From Psychroflexus gondwanensis ACAM 44 (lineage in GTDB: Bacteria > Bacteroidota > Bacteroidia > Flavobacteriales > Flavobacteriaceae), in contig NZ_APLF01000003.1 of assembly GCF_000355905.1 (NCBI RefSeq), positions 186,001-250,000 on the forward strand: a stretch of 64,000 nt of DNA, given 5' to 3'. This document shows positions 45,241-53,295 of the stretch, in pieces. The notes under the pieces were generated by a model. It was given only the letters and a program-made list of their open reading frames with translations. It was not told where the DNA came from and did not search any database. Every line of letters begins with the position of its first letter. Position 1 is the stretch's first letter. The position numbers and the translations under genes are program-made.

Positions 45241-45987
45241 TTAATTATCGACAGCCTGAGTTTTGGTCTTAGAATATATGGGGATAAGATAGCTGATGGA
45301 ATATCCCCAACCAGCACCAATACTAGAATTATCGAAGGTCCTCCGGAATCCAGGCACATATAAATTATCAAAATTATTGATCTCTGAAACCGATACCATA
45401 TTCTTCAGTTGAATGTGAGCACCTAAGTAAAAATTATCAAAAACATTAACTCTTAAGCCCGCTTGAAGTTCGATCCAGCTAGCCGTGAGATTGCTGAAAG
45501 ACACATCTACATCCCTTATATCTGAAGGGAAATAATCATCTGTTGTGTAAATTCTATAGCTCTGTAGATTTTGAGAATAACTAGCAAAGCCATAGCGAAT
45601 CCCAACGTATATGAGGTTTTGCATCCCAATCCAGTTATCATACACATTATAATTAACCCCTAACTTAATATAACTACCATCGGTTTCGCTTATAATGTTT
45701 TCTTCGTTAAAGGTAGAGGTCTCGTTGCCTAATTCTCCTGCTATGTAAAGGTTTTCATTATACCTATAATCTGCAGAAATTTCTAGGCCTTGATAGTCTG
45801 TGTCCCAAAAACTTTGACCAATCCTACTCAAATCCAAACCAATGTTGAGTCCATATTTTTCTTTATAAAATATAGAATCGCTAACTTGTTCGTATTCCTC
45901 GTTTGAGTTTTCTTGTGCAAAAGATTGCACACTAAAGCACAGTAGAATACTGCTAATAAAATAAGTATAGGTGAGTTTCAGATTCAT
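45241..45987 (-). CDS. DUF6048 outer-membrane beta-barrel-like protein
   Basis: A 248-aa exported protein. The signal peptide covers residues 1-~25 (ending SVQSFAQE). The rest alternates in the pattern of amphipathic beta strands with many aromatic residues (YGLNIGLDLSRIG, LIYVGIRYGFASY, WIELQAGLRVNVF), as in small outer-membrane barrels. It fits DUF6048, found in flavobacteria next to DUF6452 and rlmD, as here. The function is unknown. Its start lies within the last 35 nt of the DUF6452 gene, indicating coupled translation. Confidence 0.82.
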   Translation of the reverse strand: MNLKLTYTYFISSILLCFSVQSFAQENSNEEYEQVSDSIFYKEKYGLNIGLDLSRIGQSFWDTDYQGLEISADYRYNENLYIAGELGNETSTFNEENIISETDGSYIKLGVNYNVYDNWIGMQNLIYVGIRYGFASYSQNLQSYRIYTTDDYFPSDIRDVDVSFSNLTASWIELQAGLRVNVFDNFYLGAHIQLKNMVSVSEINNFDNLYVPGFRRTFDNSSIGAGWGYSISYLIPIYSKTKTQAVDN

Positions 45988-46453
45988 TATCTATTGTAGT
46001 TTCTCTTACTTGGATATCTCTTATCCAATTCATTTCATCAAGTTCTATACTTTCTTTCCGTGCCCTAAAATCAATAAAGTCTGCCTTAAAGCCGCAAGCT
46101 CGGTTCAAATAGGTTTCAACAGTTGCATAAGAAAAATTTAAAGTATCAATTAAGCCTCCAGATTCTGATTGAGAGTTGATATTGAAAATATATTTAGTTT
46201 CAATGGCATCTGTTTTTAAAGGAATGGCTATGGTTGAAGTAGAGTTAAATAGTATAGCAGTATCTTTTTCAATTTCTCTCACTAGCAAGTCATTCACATT
46301 TCTGGAATTTCCAGGATTATTGGCGTCAAAAAATTCAATGACCAATTTTGGAGTAGTTACAGTAGCTTCTGGGCAAATATCATCTCGTTCACACGAATAT
46401 ATGCTCAGGGCCACAAACGCTGAAATTATACCATATACTAAACCTTTTTTCAT
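45953..46453 (-). CDS. DUF6452 lipoprotein
   Basis: About 166 aa from MKKGLVYGIISAFVALSIYSC, a lipoprotein signal with the Cys after SIYS and acidic residues just behind it. The ATG overlaps the rlmD stop codon as ATGA, which settles the start; six more upstream codons are open but unlikely. The mature part is beta-rich (TPKLVIEFFDANNPGN...). It fits DUF6452, a Bacteroidota lipoprotein family of unknown function genetically linked with DUF6048 and rlmD. Confidence 0.82.
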   Translation of the reverse strand: MKKGLVYGIISAFVALSIYSCERDDICPEATVTTPKLVIEFFDANNPGNSRNVNDLLVREIEKDTAILFNSTSTIAIPLKTDAIETKYIFNINSQSESGGLIDTLNFSYATVETYLNRACGFKADFIDFRARKESIELDEMNWIRDIQVRETTIDNESETHLYLFY

Positions 46454-47865
46454 GCCCTTAAACTTAAGCAAACCACATTTTCAACATGATGGGTTTGAGG
46501 AAACATATCTACTGCTTGGCTCTCATCCACTTTATAAAATTCATCCATGAGTTCTAAATCTCTAGCTTGAGTGGCAGAATTGCAACTTACATAGACAATA
46601 CGTTTAGGTTTTACATTTAGTATTTGCTGAACCACATCTTTATGCATTCCTTCACGTGGTGGATCGGTGATAATGACATCGGGTTGCCCATGCTCTGCAA
46701 TAAATTCTGAAGTGAATAACTTTTTCATATCTCCAGCAAAAAACGATGTATTTTCAATACCGTTGAGTTTTGCATTTGATTTTGCATCTTCAATAGCTTC
46801 AGGTATAGCCTCTATACCTACAACATGTTTGGCTTTTTTGGCCACAAATTGAGCTATGGTTCCCGTTCCTGTATACAAATCGTAAACCAGTTCTTCACCG
46901 GTTAAGCTCGCAAAACTTCTGGCGATTTTGTAAAGCTCATAAGCTTGCTCAGAATTGGTTTGGTAAAAGGATTTGGCATTAATTTTAAATTTCAAACCCT
47001 CCATTTCTTCAAAAATATGATCTTCTCCGTAATAGGTAAAAATCTCTTGATCATAAATAGTGTCGTTTCCTTTTCCGTTGATAACGTAAAGAAGGGAGTT
47101 AACTTCAGGAAATTCTTTAATAATATAGTCTAGGAGAAGTTTTCGCTTTTCCTTTTGTTCTTTGAAAAATTGGATCAAAATCATGAACTCACCCGTAGAA
47201 CTCGTTCTTATCATGAGGGTTCTAAGCAATCCGGTTTTGTCTCTCGGGTTGAAAAACTCTAAATCATGTTCAGTAGCAAAATCTCTTACTTTGTTTCTAA
47301 TGGCGTTACTAGGGTCTCCTTGAAGGTGACATTTTTCAAGATTCAAGATCTTATCCCACATCCCTGGAATATGAAATCCAAGTGCATTTTTATCTGTAAT
47401 GTCGACTTCACTTGAAATTTCTTTTTCAGTTAGCCATCGGCTATTACTAAAGGAGAATTCCATTTTATTTCTGTAGAAATAAATTTTTTCACTTCCTAAA
47501 ATGGGGTGAGTTTTAGCTATTTCAACTTTACCAATTCGTTTTATATTTTCTAAAACTTCTTTTTCTTTATAGAAAAGCTGGTGTTCGTAAGCCATATTTT
47601 GCCACTTGCATCCACCACAAACTCCAAAATGTTGACAGACAGGCTCAGTTCTTTTGGATGATAATTTTACAAATTGATGAGGTTTAGCCTGGTAATATGA
47701 TTTTCTCTTTTTGTAAGTGGTAACATCTACAATATCTCCAGGGACGACTTGGTCTATGATTAAGACTCTACCATCATCTGCTCTACCAATGCCTTTCCCT
47801 TTGCTTCCAGCATCCAGGACTTCTACGTTTTCGAAGGTTTTTTTAGAATTTTTTCGTCTTGCCAT
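46450..47865 (-). CDS. rlmD: 23S rRNA (uracil-1939-C5)-methyltransferase
   Basis: A 471-aa Fe-S-containing m5U methyltransferase. It has an N-terminal TRAM domain (residues 10-65) and a [4Fe-4S] ligand set Cys77, Cys83, Cys86 (VCQHFGVCGGC) and Cys179 (LEKCHLQ). The SAM domain has YDLYTGTGTIAQFVA and DVIITDPPREGMH, and the catalytic Cys lies in RIVYVSCNSATQARDL. All expected cofactor and catalytic residues are present. It is the first gene of the rlmD-DUF6452-DUF6048 operon. Confidence 0.95.
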   Translation of the reverse strand: MARRKNSKKTFENVEVLDAGSKGKGIGRADDGRVLIIDQVVPGDIVDVTTYKKRKSYYQAKPHQFVKLSSKRTEPVCQHFGVCGGCKWQNMAYEHQLFYKEKEVLENIKRIGKVEIAKTHPILGSEKIYFYRNKMEFSFSNSRWLTEKEISSEVDITDKNALGFHIPGMWDKILNLEKCHLQGDPSNAIRNKVRDFATEHDLEFFNPRDKTGLLRTLMIRTSSTGEFMILIQFFKEQKEKRKLLLDYIIKEFPEVNSLLYVINGKGNDTIYDQEIFTYYGEDHIFEEMEGLKFKINAKSFYQTNSEQAYELYKIARSFASLTGEELVYDLYTGTGTIAQFVAKKAKHVVGIEAIPEAIEDAKSNAKLNGIENTSFFAGDMKKLFTSEFIAEHGQPDVIITDPPREGMHKDVVQQILNVKPKRIVYVSCNSATQARDLELMDEFYKVDESQAVDMFPQTHHVENVVCLSLRA

Positions 47866-47935
47866 AGCGCAAAAATAAAGTATTGTTTGAATTACGGCTT
47901 TATTCGATTACATTTCTTTTGAAATGAAGTAATTC

Positions 47936-49375
47936 TTAGAATGATTCCAGTAAAATTACCCAGACACAGACTAAAATGGGTCCTAAAATTCCTATTAAAA
48001 TCCCACCAAATCTAAAATCAGATTGTTCCAGTTGTCCTGTGCTATAAGCGATAGCGTTTGGAGGCGTTGAAATAGGTAAGAGTAGGGCGCAAGATGCACT
48101 TAGAGCGATGATTAAAGGGATAGTTTTGGGGGATTGTTCAGGTAGTAATAAAGCAAATGATATAGCCAGAGGAATCATTATAGTTGTTGTTGCAGTATTA
48201 CTCATGATGTTTGAAAAAATAACGCTTAATAGTGCAAAAATAAAAGACAACACATAAAAGTTTAAGCTTTGTACATCGATAAAACTAATAAAATAATCGG
48301 TTAAACCCTGTTGCTGGACGGCAAGACCTAAAGCCAGTCCACCAGCAACCAACATCAATGTATCCCATGGCAGTTTGCGCATATCATCGGCGTCAAGAAT
48401 TCCAAACATGGTGAGCCCAACTATGGGTATACCAGATACTGCTGCTACTGGTATACCTGTCCATTGTGACGTCAGCCAAAAAACTAAACTTGTGAGTATA
48501 ATAATGACCGTTATGCGGATTTGCGTCTTGGATATATCGGCACTGGTTTTCGACTTGGTGTTTTGCAAAAAACTTAAATCTAAGGATTTGCGTTTAATCT
48601 GGTATTTTTTGAGCAAAGCAACCCAAAAAATAAACACTAAAACTAGAGCAACAGGAACCCCAATAAGCATCCATTCGAAGAAGCTAATCCGAATACCAAT
48701 ACCGTCTAACGCACCCACTGCAATTGCATTGGGTGCCGAACCAATAATTGTTCCCATTCCGCCAATTGCTGCTGCCGTTGGTATGCCAATTAGGAGAGCT
48801 TTGCTAAGTGGTGCATCTTTGCCAAGACCTAAAGTAATGGGTGCAATACTAGCTATCATCATGGCGGTTGTTGCAGTGTTACTCATCAACATGGATAAGA
48901 ACGCTGTGATTAACATTAACCCAAGCAAAATATTTTTAGATTGTTCCCCAAGTTTAGGAACAATAATTTTGAGTAAGGATTGGTCCAAAGCGGTTTTTTT
49001 CATAGATTCTGCAATAAAAAAACCACCAAGAAACAACCAAATAACCGAATCTGACCAGGTTTGAACATACTGCTTCACATTTTCAGACTCAAGATTACTC
49101 ATCGTAAACACCAAGTAGCCAATAATCAAAATCCCTACTGCAAAAGGGGGAATGGCCTCGGTAACCCATAAAGCAATGGCAAATAATAAAATGAATAAAA
49201 CAGAAGTTTGTCCTTCGGTAAAGCTTGAATCTTTGATTAAATAACTCAGTCCTAAGGCAACCAAAAAACTTAGTACAAACTGAAGTGAACGACTTTGCCA
49301 ATTCAGTTGTTTTGAAATTGTTTCGTTAATCTTTCCTACTATTTTTTTGGAGTACCGTCTAGAATCTTGATACAT
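47936..49375 (-). CDS. SLC13/DASS family anion:sodium symporter
   Basis: A 479-aa membrane protein of the DASS family, which imports dicarboxylates, citrate or sulfate with sodium. About 11-12 hydrophobic helices can be traced. The two inverted-repeat SNT motifs that bind Na+ and carboxylate are seen in LMSNTATTAMMIASIAP (first half) and IMSNTATTTIMIPLAIS (second half). A typical LLPISTPPNAIAYSTG segment lies near the C-terminus. The substrate cannot be read from sequence. It is transcribed alone, divergently from rocD. Confidence 0.92.
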   Translation of the reverse strand: MYQDSRRYSKKIVGKINETISKQLNWQSRSLQFVLSFLVALGLSYLIKDSSFTEGQTSVLFILLFAIALWVTEAIPPFAVGILIIGYLVFTMSNLESENVKQYVQTWSDSVIWLFLGGFFIAESMKKTALDQSLLKIIVPKLGEQSKNILLGLMLITAFLSMLMSNTATTAMMIASIAPITLGLGKDAPLSKALLIGIPTAAAIGGMGTIIGSAPNAIAVGALDGIGIRISFFEWMLIGVPVALVLVFIFWVALLKKYQIKRKSLDLSFLQNTKSKTSADISKTQIRITVIIILTSLVFWLTSQWTGIPVAAVSGIPIVGLTMFGILDADDMRKLPWDTLMLVAGGLALGLAVQQQGLTDYFISFIDVQSLNFYVLSFIFALLSVIFSNIMSNTATTTIMIPLAISFALLLPEQSPKTIPLIIALSASCALLLPISTPPNAIAYSTGQLEQSDFRFGGILIGILGPILVCVWVILLESF

Positions 49376-49491
49376 GCCTTAAGTTTTACTCAAATTTAAG
49401 ATTAATTAGCCTTTGTTTCATCTTTTTATTTAAACTGAAACTAAATTGACCTAACGAACAGTTAATAATTTTTAATGGTCCGTGAAATCCT

Positions 49492-49499
49492 TATTTTTG
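49492..49499 (+). promoter_or_regulatory. Candidate -7 promoter box TATTTTTG
   Basis: A perfect TAnnTTTG match, ending 24 nt before the rocD ATG. No correctly spaced TTG is visible. Confidence 0.45.
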
Positions 49500-49523
49500 T
49501 AACAATCGATAAAAATTTAAGTT

Positions 49524-50831
49524 ATGACAACTAATACAATAGATAAATTAAGGGTTGAAGACATTAAGTCTTCACAACAAGCAATAGATCTTGAAGATAA
49601 GTACGGAGCTCATAATTATCATCCATTACCTGCAGTTCTAAAAAAAGGAGAAGGTGTATTTGTTTGGGATGTTGAAGATAAAAGATATTACGATTTTCTT
49701 TCTGCCTATTCGGCTGTTAACCAAGGTCACTGCCATCCTAGGATTGTAGAGGCCATGCACAAGCAATCTCAAACTATATCTTTAACCTCAAGAGCATTTC
49801 ACAATGATGTATTGGGGGTATATGAAAAATATGCAACAGAGTATTTTAAGTTTGATAAGCTTTTACCAATGAATAGTGGAGCTGAGGCTGTGGAAACTGC
49901 TATCAAAATTTGTAGAAAATGGGCTTATGAACGCAAAGGCATTGCAGAAACTGAAGCTAAGATTGTAGTTTTTGAAAATAATTTTCACGGTAGAACCACA
50001 ACTATTATTTCTTTTAGTAATGATGAAGGCGCGAGAAAAAACTTTGGTCCTTATACACCTGGTTTTATCAAGGTGCCTTATAACGATGCGGAAGCCTTAG
50101 AGAAAGTACTTAAAGAAAACAAAAATATCGCTGGTGCTCTAATAGAGCCTATTCAAGGTGAAGCAGGCGTTTTTACTCCATCAGATGATTTTATTCCAAA
50201 AGTAAAATCCTTGTGTAATGAACACAATGTTTTATTTATGGCAGATGAAATACAAACAGGAATTGCAAGAACAGGAGCTTTACTTGCTGTTTGCGGTAAA
50301 TGTGACTGTCAAGGACATTGTGAACGTCAAGAAGCCACTTATTCTAGACCTGATGTTTTGATTTTAGGTAAAGCCTTATCTGGAGGAGCTTATCCAGTAT
50401 CTGCAGTCCTAGCGGATGATGAGATTATGAGCGTGATTCAACCAGGGCAACACGGTTCTACTTTTGGAGGAAATCCAGTAGCTGCCGCTGTGGCAATGGA
50501 AGCTTTAGAAGTTATCAAAGATGAAAAGCTTGCTCAAAATGCAAGACGTCTTGGTGATCTTTTTAGATCTGAATTGAATAAATTCATAGAAAATCACAAC
50601 ATCGTGAATCTCGTAAGAGGGAGAGGCTTACTCAATGCGATCGTCATTAACGATTCTGAAGACAGCTCTACTGCTTGGGACATCTGTGTTGCTTTAAAAG
50701 AAAATGGTTTATTAGCAAAACCTACACATGGTAACATCATTCGTTTTGCACCACCATTAGTGATCAATGAAGAGCAGTTGATGGATTGTGTAGACATCAT
50801 TACTAAGACGCTAGAGAAGTTTGAAAAATAA
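49524..50831 (+). CDS. rocD: Ornithine aminotransferase with cysteine-rich insertion
   Basis: A 435-aa PLP class III aminotransferase (ornithine to glutamate-5-semialdehyde) in arginine/proline metabolism. The PLP site is LILGKALSGGAYP with Lys283. GAEAVETAIKICRKW, ENNFHGRTTTIISFS, EPIQGEAGVFTP and LFMADEIQTGIARTG are all present. Just before the PLP lysine is an insertion with four cysteines, C257-x2-C260-x-C262-x3-C266 (CGKCDCQGHC), which could bind a metal; canonical OATs have only a short loop here. It is monocistronic, followed by a terminator. Confidence 0.94.
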   Translation: MTTNTIDKLRVEDIKSSQQAIDLEDKYGAHNYHPLPAVLKKGEGVFVWDVEDKRYYDFLSAYSAVNQGHCHPRIVEAMHKQSQTISLTSRAFHNDVLGVYEKYATEYFKFDKLLPMNSGAEAVETAIKICRKWAYERKGIAETEAKIVVFENNFHGRTTTIISFSNDEGARKNFGPYTPGFIKVPYNDAEALEKVLKENKNIAGALIEPIQGEAGVFTPSDDFIPKVKSLCNEHNVLFMADEIQTGIARTGALLAVCGKCDCQGHCERQEATYSRPDVLILGKALSGGAYPVSAVLADDEIMSVIQPGQHGSTFGGNPVAAAVAMEALEVIKDEKLAQNARRLGDLFRSELNKFIENHNIVNLVRGRGLLNAIVINDSEDSSTAWDICVALKENGLLAKPTHGNIIRFAPPLVINEEQLMDCVDIITKTLEKFEK

Positions 50832-50854
50832 ATCTTTAGAAAGTTCATAAATTT

Positions 50855-50887
50855 AAGCCCTGCTCCATCGATCAGGGTTTTTTTTTG
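50855..50887 (+). terminator. Rho-independent terminator of rocD
   Basis: The stem AAGCCCTG / CAGGGTTT (50855-50862 and 50873-50880) is followed by a run of T residues to 50886. It sits about 25 nt after the rocD stop codon. Confidence 0.8.
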
Positions 50888-51083
50888 TGCCGAAAAATTT
50901 ATTACCCATCTTAACAATTAACTTTTTTTATTCTGAATTTGATACTGCTAGTTTAATGTTCTAAGACATCAAGTTTAGTAGTTTTAGGTTTGTTTCAAAT
51001 TCTGTCTGTTGAATGTGAATAATTAATTAATAGAGGTCTTTTTTTAAAAAGTGGAATACGGCTGAAGCTCGGATTTTTAAAAT

Positions 51084-51121
51084 TTACGGTTTTCCCGTAA
51101 CAAAAGTACGGTCAAACCGTA
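51084..51121 (+). promoter_or_regulatory. Twin palindromic operator-like sites upstream of the lipoprotein gene
   Basis: Two inverted repeats are seen: TTACGG-TTTTC-CCGTAA (51084-51100) and TACGGT-CAA-ACCGTA (51107-51121). Their centres are 22 bp apart, about two helical turns, which would put two dimers on the same face of the DNA. A -7-like TATTATTG (51144-51151) lies 23 nt after the second site, and no TTG element is present. This arrangement would suit an activator. The regulator is unknown. Confidence 0.55.
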
Positions 51122-51176
51122 ATAGTTTTAAGTCTTAAAGTTATATTATTGTAGTGTTAATAAAAACTATAACGTG

Positions 51177-51211
<35 letters not shown>

Positions 51212-51313
51212 CAGGGCTACCTGTTCTCTAGATGCATAGTGGTTATATATGGTTTTCCTTAGTTATTATTCTTATAAGTCAATTTTAAAAAATAATAACT
51301 AACATATATATGA

Positions 51314-52672
51314 ATGAAAACAATACCAATAAAATTAATATTGCTTTTTTCACTTTTAGTCCTAATTTACAGTTGTGAAAAAGATGATAATTTGATTATA
51401 AAAGAAGGTTATCTTAAAACAGTAGCTTTAGCTGATGCTAAAAGCTTTTTAAGACAAAGCCAAGATGAGAAAAACTCAACTCCAGAAGGAAACTTCATCA
51501 CCTCAATTTCAGACGAAATTAATTATGAAGACCTAACAAATACCGATGAGGAACTAGCCGTTATTGATGTTAAAACTAAATATAAAAATTTACAAAGTAA
51601 AGTAGTTTTACTCAACATCAATAATGAATTACAAAGTGTGGTTGTAGGCTTAAATCCTTTTGAACATTCTACCGAGACTAGCTTTTCTGGTGAAATGTTG
51701 ATAACAAGTATTAATGGTAATATTATAAAGGCATTTGAGATAGAGGATAACGTTTTTGTAGCTGAATATATAAATAATAATACAGTACATAAAAATCATG
51801 AACCCAATAAGAATAAAAACTCAGTAAATGAAACTGCCAAAAACTGTTGGTGTGGTATGTCAAATTGTAATTGGTGTGGAGAATTGGATGAAGTGATCAT
51901 AACATCAGGTGGATCTCCTTCACCTCCATCGCCATACGTATCAATTGCACATATGTACCCCACTGGAGGAGGTGGAGGTCTACCTAATGAATGGGACTTC
52001 GGAGGTGGTGGTGGACACAATGGAACTCATAATCCAGACAATCCAGAACCAGAAGAAAATCCATGTGATAAAATTAACGAACTCGAGTCTGATCGTGCTT
52101 TTAAAAGAAGACTACTAGACCTTGAAGAAAACTTAAGTCTTGATTATGAAACAGGATTTCTAATTAATCATAATGATGTACCTTATGATCCAATCGCTGG
52201 TAGTCCTAACACAGATGAGATTAATTTTAATGTGAGTGGAACAATAGATGGTTACCTTCATAGTCATGTATTACCGAACGGTAATTCTATATTTTCTCCA
52301 GATGATATTGAAGCTCTTTATTTATTATATAATAATGGTCATATTAACAACACAGGTACATTTGTTATTTCTGTAGTGACAGGTCATGGGACTTCTTATA
52401 GTATTATTATCGATGATGTAAATGCTTTCAATACTTTTAGTCAAAATAACCTTATTGGTGATAATTTTAGTTCTTTCTCAATTGGATATAGTGCACAGTC
52501 TGATTTATTAGAAAATTTATATGGAATTGATTTTGTTTCAGCAAATGAAATAGCTATGTTACAGGCACTTGAAAATTCTGGGTTGAGCTTATTGAAAGGC
52601 AATTCAGATTATAGCGACTGGCAAAAAATAAAAGCACAGGGAAGACAAACAGTAGATGTAGGTTGTAACTAA
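51314..52672 (+). CDS. Putative surface lipoprotein with Cys cluster and JAMM/MPN-like C-terminal domain
   Basis: 452 aa. A lipoprotein signal (LVLIYSCEKDD) has its Cys at 21. An N-terminal beta-rich domain covers ~30-160. A Cys cluster with C178, C180, C185 and C188 (NCWCGMSNCNWCGE) leads into LDEVIITSGG, then a Pro/Ser and poly-Gly linker (200-245). The C-terminal domain (~255-452) has YETGFLIN with E279, then GYLHSHVLPNGNSIFSPDDI with H316, H318, S328 and D331. That is the order of JAMM/MPN metalloprotease residues (E, HxH, S..D), though with nine residues between HSH and Ser instead of the usual seven. I do not recognise a named family. Paralogous to the truncated copy at 54125. Enzyme activity is inference only. 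Confidence 0.72.
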   Translation: MKTIPIKLILLFSLLVLIYSCEKDDNLIIKEGYLKTVALADAKSFLRQSQDEKNSTPEGNFITSISDEINYEDLTNTDEELAVIDVKTKYKNLQSKVVLLNINNELQSVVVGLNPFEHSTETSFSGEMLITSINGNIIKAFEIEDNVFVAEYINNNTVHKNHEPNKNKNSVNETAKNCWCGMSNCNWCGELDEVIITSGGSPSPPSPYVSIAHMYPTGGGGGLPNEWDFGGGGGHNGTHNPDNPEPEENPCDKINELESDRAFKRRLLDLEENLSLDYETGFLINHNDVPYDPIAGSPNTDEINFNVSGTIDGYLHSHVLPNGNSIFSPDDIEALYLLYNNGHINNTGTFVISVVTGHGTSYSIIIDDVNAFNTFSQNNLIGDNFSSFSIGYSAQSDLLENLYGIDFVSANEIAMLQALENSGLSLLKGNSDYSDWQKIKAQGRQTVDVGCN

Positions 52673-52686
52673 TAAAATAAAAAATC

Positions 52687-53205
52687 ATGAAAACAATAAT
52701 TTTTATACTAGCATTACTTCTTAACTTGAGTTGTGTTACCGCACAAGAAGTAACGATTAAGAAAGGAACTAAAATTGAGGAGGTTAAAAAAGGAACCTAT
52801 TATAAAACAGATAGAGCTTTATTAAACAAGTACCTTGGTATTTGGTCAACCAAAATAAATGACAAAGAATTTAAATTTGAAATTTTAAAAAAGAAAACAG
52901 AAGTCGATGGTGTTTTTATTGATAGATTAGCTGGTAAATATTATTTTAACAATAAATCATATTATAACGAACCATCTTCGATTAAATGTCACGCCAAGAG
53001 TAATACGATAGAAGTTTTAGAAAAAGGTACTTTAAGATTTAGATTCTTTGACTATGACAATGATAAACTAGGAGTATTAGAATTTGAATTGATCGAAGAA
53101 AATAAAGCAAGTTGGCATTTACTCGAACGCGGAGGCTATAGAGATGAGAGCTTTAGAAAAGGCTTTTCAGTACCAATTGAGATGGTTTTGATCAGAAAGA
53201 AATAG
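52687..53205 (+). CDS. Small secreted protein, DUF6705-like paralog 1
   Basis: 172 aa with a signal peptide (MKTIIFILALLLNLSCVTAQ, cleavage near residue 20). The mature protein begins EVTIKKGTKIEEVKKGTYYKT and then has a compact beta-rich domain (LNKYLGIWSTKINDKEFKFEI, FIDRLAGKYYF, LRFRFFDYDNDKLGVLEFEL). It ends in LLERGGYRDESFRKGFSVP. The layout recalls Bacteroidota DUF6705 proteins, a tentative match from memory. It lies 14 nt after the lipoprotein gene and is followed by its own terminator. The paralog at 54956 is almost identical at both ends but differs in residues ~55-110. Confidence 0.72.
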   Translation: MKTIIFILALLLNLSCVTAQEVTIKKGTKIEEVKKGTYYKTDRALLNKYLGIWSTKINDKEFKFEILKKKTEVDGVFIDRLAGKYYFNNKSYYNEPSSIKCHAKSNTIEVLEKGTLRFRFFDYDNDKLGVLEFELIEENKASWHLLERGGYRDESFRKGFSVPIEMVLIRKK

Positions 53206-53222
53206 GAAGAAATTAAACATCA

Positions 53223-53268
53223 AATAACAGAGAAAGCTAGATACAGTCTTTCTCTGTTATTTTATTTT
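53223..53268 (+). terminator. Terminator after secreted paralog 1
   Basis: A 14-bp stem AATAACAGAGAAAG / CTTTCTCTGTTATT (53223-53236 and 53248-53261) is followed by TTATTTTCT. An identical copy follows the paralog at 54956. Confidence 0.8.
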
Positions 53269-53295
53269 CTAGAAATGATTTTAAATTACTCTTCC

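Noticed and set aside
48375-49064. Rightward 229-aa ORF opposite the SLC13 permease gene
   Set aside because: Long, but it is the antisense of a clear membrane transporter gene. The sequence resembles no family and its composition is what an antisense frame would give.
51796-52020. Antisense proline-rich ORF (and its twin at 54070-54288)
   Set aside because: It is the mirror of the Gly-rich linker of the lipoprotein gene. The copy exists because the segment is duplicated, and there is no start signal or family resemblance.
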